DNA of 10,337 bases, from NCBI GenBank assembly GCA_036001225.1, contig DASYUM010000292.1:1-10337 (forward strand), read 5' to 3'. This DNA comes from DASYUM01 sp036001225. GTDB lineage: Bacteria; Methylomirabilota; Methylomirabilia; Rokubacteriales; DASRDR01. The translations under genes were made by a program, and so were the position numbers. The notes beneath the pieces are model-generated. The model was not told where the DNA came from. It did not search any database and saw only the letters and a list, made by a program, of their open reading frames with translations. This document shows, one piece after another, positions 6,663 to 10,337 of this stretch (within the stretch, counting starts at the first letter, position 1; each line of letters starts with the position of its first letter).

Positions 6663-6669
6663 CCACAGC

Positions 6670-7527
6670 ATGCTGAACCGTCTCCTGGTCGTCTTCGACA
6701 TACTCCTGCTGATCGGGGCGGGAGCGCTGGGGGTCCATCTCTACCGGGTGGGGACGGCCGAACCCTCGCCGGCCCGCGCGCCGGCGCCGGCCCCGCCGGC
6801 ATCCAGCTCCACCCCATCGGCGCCGCCCGGCCCGGCCCCGCCTCCCGGCTCCCTCGCCGCCTTCACCGTCGTCGCCGAGCGCAACCTCTTCAGCCCGACC
6901 CGGAACGAGGCCGGCCCCGAGCCGCCCAAGCCGGCCACGGTGGCGACGCCGACGGCGCCGAATGTGCCCAAGCCTCGGCTGTACGGGATCGTGATCGGCC
7001 GCGACGGCGGTCCCCGCGCCTATCTCGAGGATCCCCGCACCCGGAAAGTCTTCGCCTACGGGGTCGGCGACACCGTCGCCGATAGCCGCGTCGAGCGGAT
7101 CGGCGCCGACCGCGTCGTCCTGCGGCGGGGCGGCGAGGCGTTCGAGGTTCTTTTACGGGATCCCAGCAAGCCCAAGCCGGCCCCCGCTCCGCCGCCGGGT
7201 GCGGGGCCGGGCGGCCTGGTGGCACCCGGGACTCCACCGGGAGCCGGCGTTCCGGGCGTCCCGCCCTTCGGGGCGCCGGGCACCGCTCCGCCGGGTAGCT
7301 TCCCGTTCGGCATTCCGGGAGCCGGCGCCGGCGCGGCGCCGGGCCAGCCATCGGAGACGCCCGGTCAATCACCCTTCCTCCCGGGTGTGACCGCACCGGA
7401 AGGACAGGCGACTCCGCCGGGTCAGCCGAGGTTCCCGGCCCGACCCCCGATCCGGCGGCCCGGCGTCTTCCCCGGCGGTCCCAGCGTGCCGACCCAGCCG
7501 CAGTACCCGGGGGCGTCGGGCTCGTGA
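6670..7527 (+). CDS. gspC: Type II secretion protein GspC, HR domain only, Pro/Gly-rich tail
   Basis: GspC connects the inner-membrane platform to the secretin by binding the GspD N0 domain. The 285-residue product has an N-terminal membrane span (about 5-26), then a Pro/Ala linker (30-62). The homology region (about 64-163) shows FTVVAERNLFSPTR, then RLYGIVIG, AYLEDPRTRKVFAYGVGD and VERIGADRVVLRRGGEAFEVLL, the classic GspC pattern. Neither a PDZ domain nor a coiled coil follows. Instead residues 164-285 are a low-complexity Pro/Gly/Ala tail. A normal Shine-Dalgarno sequence precedes the ATG, and the TGA overlaps the gspD GTG (GTGA). Being next to gspD matches the usual C-D pairing. An annotation pipeline might call it only 'type II secretion system protein N/C'. 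Confidence 0.92.
   Translation: MLNRLLVVFDILLLIGAGALGVHLYRVGTAEPSPARAPAPAPPASSSTPSAPPGPAPPPGSLAAFTVVAERNLFSPTRNEAGPEPPKPATVATPTAPNVPKPRLYGIVIGRDGGPRAYLEDPRTRKVFAYGVGDTVADSRVERIGADRVVLRRGGEAFEVLLRDPSKPKPAPAPPPGAGPGGLVAPGTPPGAGVPGVPPFGAPGTAPPGSFPFGIPGAGAGAAPGQPSETPGQSPFLPGVTAPEGQATPPGQPRFPARPPIRRPGVFPGGPSVPTQPQYPGASGS
7159..7524 (+). repeat. Low-complexity Pro/Gly-coding stretch, GspC C-terminal tail
   Basis: These 366 bases encode 122 residues dominated by Pro, Gly and Ala with scattered aromatics (PPFGAPG, SFPFGIPGAG, QPQYPGASGS). There is no strict Gly-X-Y period and no regular repeat length. The stretch is in frame with the GspC core and free of stops. Confidence 0.75.
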
Positions 7528-9914
7528 CCGCGCGCCGGCGCGGGTTCGCGATCCTGCTGGTGGCCGTTCTGGGCACCGCTTGCGGCGGCCGTGAGACCCG
7601 CGTCGTGACGCCGCCACCCCTCCGTCCCCGTCCGCCGGCGGCCACGCCAAGCCCGACCCCGTCGCCGTCACCCTCGCCCGCCCCGACCCCGGCCGCGCCC
7701 GTGGCCCAGGCGCCGCTCGGGCCGGCGCCGACGCCCCTGGAGGCGCCGGCCTCGCAACCGGCGCCGCCCGCCCGTCCCGGGCCAGGGGCGGCCCGCGGCC
7801 GCCAGATCGTCCTGAACTTCGACAACGCGGACATCGAAGCGGTCATCCAGGCCGCCAGCGAGATCGTCGGCTTCAACTACACCATCGGCCCCGGGGTCGC
7901 GGGGAAGAAGGTCACCGTGCAGACGTCCGGGCGGATTCCGGAAGACGAAGTCTTCAACGTCTTGCTCGCCGTGCTCGAGGTCAACGGCGTCACCGCGGTC
8001 CGGTCGGGCAACCTCTACAAGATCGTCCCCCTGGCGGCGGCCCGCGAGCGCCCGGTGCCGACGATCATCGGCAGCCAGCCGGACCTGGCTCGCCGCGACG
8101 ACGAGGTGATCACCCAGATCGTCCCCATCACGTTCGTCCCCGCCGAGCGGGTGGCGGCCTCGATCCGCCCCTTCGTGCAGGGTGGCAACGTCGTCGTCCA
8201 CGGGAGCCTGCTCGTCATCACCGACACGGCGGCCAACATCTCCCGCCTGCTCCAGATCGTGCGCGTCCTGGACGTCGAGGTCGCGGTCGAAGAGCTACGC
8301 ATCGTGCAGGTCCGCTTTGCCGATGCCGCCGAGCTGGCTAAGATCCTCAACGACTTCTTCGCCGGGCGGCGGGCGCGGATCCCGACCGCGGCCGCACCGA
8401 CCCCGCCGACCCCCCGGCCGGGCGTGCCGGCCGCCCCGGGGGCTCCCGCCCCGGCCGGGGAGACCGCCGAGCGGCCCCCGCTCATCCTCTCCGACAAGCG
8501 GACGAACACGCTCATCGTGTCGGCCCGGCGCGCCGACATGGAGACGGTCATCCAGCTCCTGGGCCAGCTGGACGTCGACACCCAGGCCAACAAGCGCGTC
8601 TTCGTCTACTACGTGGAGAACGTCAAGGCCAAGGAGCTGGCGGCGACGCTGTCCGAGATCTTCGGGCGGCCGAGCCGGGAGGCGGAGGTGGCGGCGGCGG
8701 CCCGCGAGGCGCGCCCGGGCGCGGCCCCCGCCCCCGGGTTTCCGACGCCGACCCCGTTCCCGCCGACGTCGGTGCCGGTGGCGCCAGTGGCCGAGGTCGA
8801 GCCGGGCGTGGTCGAGGGCCAGGTCAAGGTGGTGGCCGACGAGCCCAACAACGCCCTGGTGATCACGACCTTCCCTCGCACCTGGCCGCTCATCGAGGAC
8901 ACGATCCGCAAGCTCGACCGGGTCCCCAAGCAGGTGCTCATCGAGGTCCTGGTGGTCGAGCTGACGCTCGACGACGATATCCGGATGGGACTCGAGTGGA
9001 CGTTGCGGAACCAGCAGAACGTCAACGTGGGCGGCCAGACCTATAACGTGGGCAGCGTCTCGCGCGTGGACGTGGGCCCGCCGGCGCCGACGCTGTCGGG
9101 CGGCACGCCGACCTTGACCGGGCTTCCGGTCACCCTGCCCCCCGTCTCCGGGTTCAGCTTTTTCCTCTTCGAGACCGACCGCTTCCTCGGACTGCTCAAC
9201 CTGTACGCCAATTACGACAAGGTCAACGTCCTCTCGAGCCCGCACATCCTGACCTCGGAGAACAAGAAGGCCGTCATCAACGTCAGCAACTCGATCCCGA
9301 TCGTCACCGGCCAGATCGCCGGTCAGGCCGCCACCACCCCGCTCGCGCAGCAGCAGCAGCCCACCGGCGTCTTCACGCAGAACATCGAGTACCGCGACGC
9401 CGGCATCATCCTCACCGTGACGCCCCGCATCAGTGACAAGCGGGTGGTCGCGCTCGACGTCAAGCAGACCGTGAACGACGTCGGAGCCCCCCAGCCGCCG
9501 AGCGGCTCGCCCATCATCGTCAAGCGGGAAGCGGAAACCTCGGTGGTGCTGCACGACAACCAGACGCTCGTGCTGGGCGGCCTGATCCAGACCCGGCAGG
9601 AGAACACCCGGGTCGGCATCCCCGGCCTCTCGCGCATCCCGGTGGTGGGATTCCTGTTCGGCCGTACCGGCGAAGTGTTCCGGCGCACCGAGCTGCTGCT
9701 GCTCATCACGCCGCGGGTGATCGGCGACCCGACCGAGGCCCGTGACCTCTACGACCAGATCCGGGCCCAGCGACCGGAGATGCAGCGCAGCCTGCGGCGG
9801 CACCCGACGATCCTCAAGCCGGAGACGCTGGAGCCCGTCCCCCCGGCCCCGCCGGAGGCGCCCCGGACGCCGGCCCCGCCGGTCTTCATCCCGGGAGGGC
9901 CCAGTGAACGCTAA
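7524..9914 (+). CDS. gspD: Type II secretion outer-membrane secretin GspD, probable lipoprotein
   Basis: GspD forms the multimeric outer-membrane channel. Its 796 residues start with a basic, hydrophobic signal ending LGTAC, so Cys20 is probably lipidated (Gly at +2 allows outer-membrane sorting). A Pro/Ala-rich tether (about 27-90) follows. Next come N0 (about 92-170, LNFDNADIEAVIQAASEIVG), N1 (195-251), N2 (257-351) and N3 (356-465). The secretin core (about 468-735) has VLIEVLVVELT, NVLSSPHILTSENKKAVI, the GIPGLSRIPVVGFLFGR signature and TELLLLITPRVI. N2 and N3 carry Pro/Ala-rich inserts at about 284-318 and 384-430. The C-terminal tail after 740 is charged then Pro-rich, with no recognisable pilotin-binding S domain. 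The GTG start overlaps the gspC stop. Confidence 0.97.
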   Translation: MTARRRGFAILLVAVLGTACGGRETRVVTPPPLRPRPPAATPSPTPSPSPSPAPTPAAPVAQAPLGPAPTPLEAPASQPAPPARPGPGAARGRQIVLNFDNADIEAVIQAASEIVGFNYTIGPGVAGKKVTVQTSGRIPEDEVFNVLLAVLEVNGVTAVRSGNLYKIVPLAAARERPVPTIIGSQPDLARRDDEVITQIVPITFVPAERVAASIRPFVQGGNVVVHGSLLVITDTAANISRLLQIVRVLDVEVAVEELRIVQVRFADAAELAKILNDFFAGRRARIPTAAAPTPPTPRPGVPAAPGAPAPAGETAERPPLILSDKRTNTLIVSARRADMETVIQLLGQLDVDTQANKRVFVYYVENVKAKELAATLSEIFGRPSREAEVAAAAREARPGAAPAPGFPTPTPFPPTSVPVAPVAEVEPGVVEGQVKVVADEPNNALVITTFPRTWPLIEDTIRKLDRVPKQVLIEVLVVELTLDDDIRMGLEWTLRNQQNVNVGGQTYNVGSVSRVDVGPPAPTLSGGTPTLTGLPVTLPPVSGFSFFLFETDRFLGLLNLYANYDKVNVLSSPHILTSENKKAVINVSNSIPIVTGQIAGQAATTPLAQQQQPTGVFTQNIEYRDAGIILTVTPRISDKRVVALDVKQTVNDVGAPQPPSGSPIIVKREAETSVVLHDNQTLVLGGLIQTRQENTRVGIPGLSRIPVVGFLFGRTGEVFRRTELLLLITPRVIGDPTEARDLYDQIRAQRPEMQRSLRRHPTILKPETLEPVPPAPPEAPRTPAPPVFIPGGPSER
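7602..7793 (+). repeat. Pro/Ser/Thr/Ala-rich tether in the GspD N-terminus
   Basis: These bases encode residues 27-90 of GspD, between the presumed lipidated Cys20 and the N0 domain. The segment at 7644-7691 is a dipeptide-like run of Thr-Pro, Ser-Pro and Ala-Pro. It probably forms an extended, disordered linker. Confidence 0.75.
9894..9898 (+). promoter_or_regulatory. Shine-Dalgarno GGAGG for the terminal lipoprotein gene
   Basis: GGAGG inside the 3' end of gspD lies 5 bases before the GTG at 9904, in good register. With the lipoprotein signal that follows, it fixes that GTG as the start of the last gene. Confidence 0.75.
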
Positions 9915-10337
9915 CCGGCTGGTCTATCGGTTCGCGCTACTGGCGGCCGTGCTCGCTGGCTGCAACGGCTCGGGGCAGAGTGGGAACGCCTTCGTCTTCC
10001 TGACCGTCGAGCTCTTCACCCCCAGCGGCAGCACCGGCATCTCCCAGGTGGACTCCGGGCTGGACGACACCCGTTCGACCATCGCTTGCGCCAGGCTCCA
10101 CAACAACCTCAAGAACCCGACGGTGACCGCCCCCACCTCGCTGGACAACGTCACCATCACCTCGTACACGGTGAGCCTCGCCCGTTCGGACGGTGGAGGG
10201 ACCCTCGGACCATTCACGTTCAGCGCGGCCTTCACGGTCCCGGCCGGGCGGGCGGCCTCGAGCACCGACCCCACCCTCACCGGCAACACCGTCACGGTGG
10301 CCGTCATCGTCGTCCCCTCGGAGGCCAAGAGCGCGCT
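9904..10337 (+). CDS. Lipoprotein of unknown function, 3' end outside window
   Basis: A GTG at 9904 opens a frame that runs to the window end (144 complete codons) and overlaps the last 11 bases of gspD. It begins with a lipoprotein signal (basic start, hydrophobic FALLAAVLAGC); the lipobox LAGC puts the lipidated Cys at residue 20, with Asn at +2, compatible with outer-membrane sorting. The mature part is rich in Thr, Ser, Asn, Gly and Val, with alternating patterns such as AFVFLTVELF, VTITSYTVSLAR and NTVTVAVIVVPS, suggesting an all-beta, possibly Ig-like domain. A second Cys is at residue 62. I do not recognise the family. Coupling to gspD suggests a role with the secretin or the outer membrane, but this is inference; it could also be a secreted substrate or surface protein. 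Confidence 0.85.
   Translation, partial: MNANRLVYRFALLAAVLAGCNGSGQSGNAFVFLTVELFTPSGSTGISQVDSGLDDTRSTIACARLHNNLKNPTVTAPTSLDNVTITSYTVSLARSDGGGTLGPFTFSAAFTVPAGRAASSTDPTLTGNTVTVAVIVVPSEAKSA

Noticed and set aside
7159..7524. Collagen-like domain in the GspC tail
   Set aside because: Gly does not recur every third residue; the tail is only generally Pro/Gly-rich.
8295..9803. 502-codon minus-strand open frame opposite gspD
   Set aside because: It is a mirror of the conserved secretin core, full of Asp/His/Arg/Gly runs with no recognisable domain. The plus-strand secretin signature is unambiguous.
9924..10328. 134-codon minus-strand open frame at the window end
   Set aside because: It lies opposite the coupled plus-strand lipoprotein gene, which has a Shine-Dalgarno site and a lipobox; the minus frame has neither a credible start site nor a motif.

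Overview
This window is almost entirely one tightly packed, plus-strand type II secretion (general secretory pathway) operon. It comes from a very GC-rich, double-membraned (Gram-negative type) bacterium. Third codon positions are nearly all G or C, the proteins are rich in Arg, Ala and Pro, and GTG starts are common. These traits and the gene order would fit groups such as Rokubacteria/Methylomirabilota (NC10) or Myxococcota/deltaproteobacterial lineages. That is inference from style only; no taxonomic marker is present.

Layout: positions 1-155 hold a leader stretch open in frame 1 up to a TGA that overlaps the gspF start. It could be the tail of an upstream gene (gspE would be expected) or a non-coding spacer, and it contains a striking 39-bp imperfect palindrome. 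Then follow gspF (156-1379), gspG (1389-1844), gspH (1844-2308), gspI (2313-2771), gspJ (2768-3583), gspK (3589-4566), gspL as a PilM-PilN type fusion (4595-6037), gspM/PilO-like (6041-6649), gspC (6670-7527), gspD secretin (7524-9914), and a lipoprotein of unknown function cut by the window end (9904-10337+). No gap between genes exceeds 28 bases. Several junctions overlap (TGATG, ATGA, GTGA), so the whole set is probably co-transcribed and translationally coupled. No internal terminator or convincing promoter was found.

How the parts work together: GspF, GspL and GspM form the inner-membrane platform. GspG is the major pseudopilin, and GspH, I, J and K are the minor pseudopilins of the tip. 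GspC links the platform to GspD, the outer-membrane secretin channel. The cytoplasmic ATPase GspE and prepilin peptidase GspO are not seen here; gspE would be expected just upstream. The order F-G-H-I-J-K-L-M-C-D places the C-D pair at the 3' end, unlike the textbook C-D-E-F-... order.

Notable points are a secretin with an apparent lipobox and a long Pro-rich tether (a candidate self-piloting 'liposecretin'), a second lipoprotein gene translationally coupled to it, a GspC with no PDZ domain but a roughly 120-residue Pro/Gly tail, a repeat-bearing Pro-rich tail on GspJ, and Pro-rich extensions on most other periplasmic components. I do not see an unrelated, undescribed system; the interest is in the unusual architecture of this secretion system.
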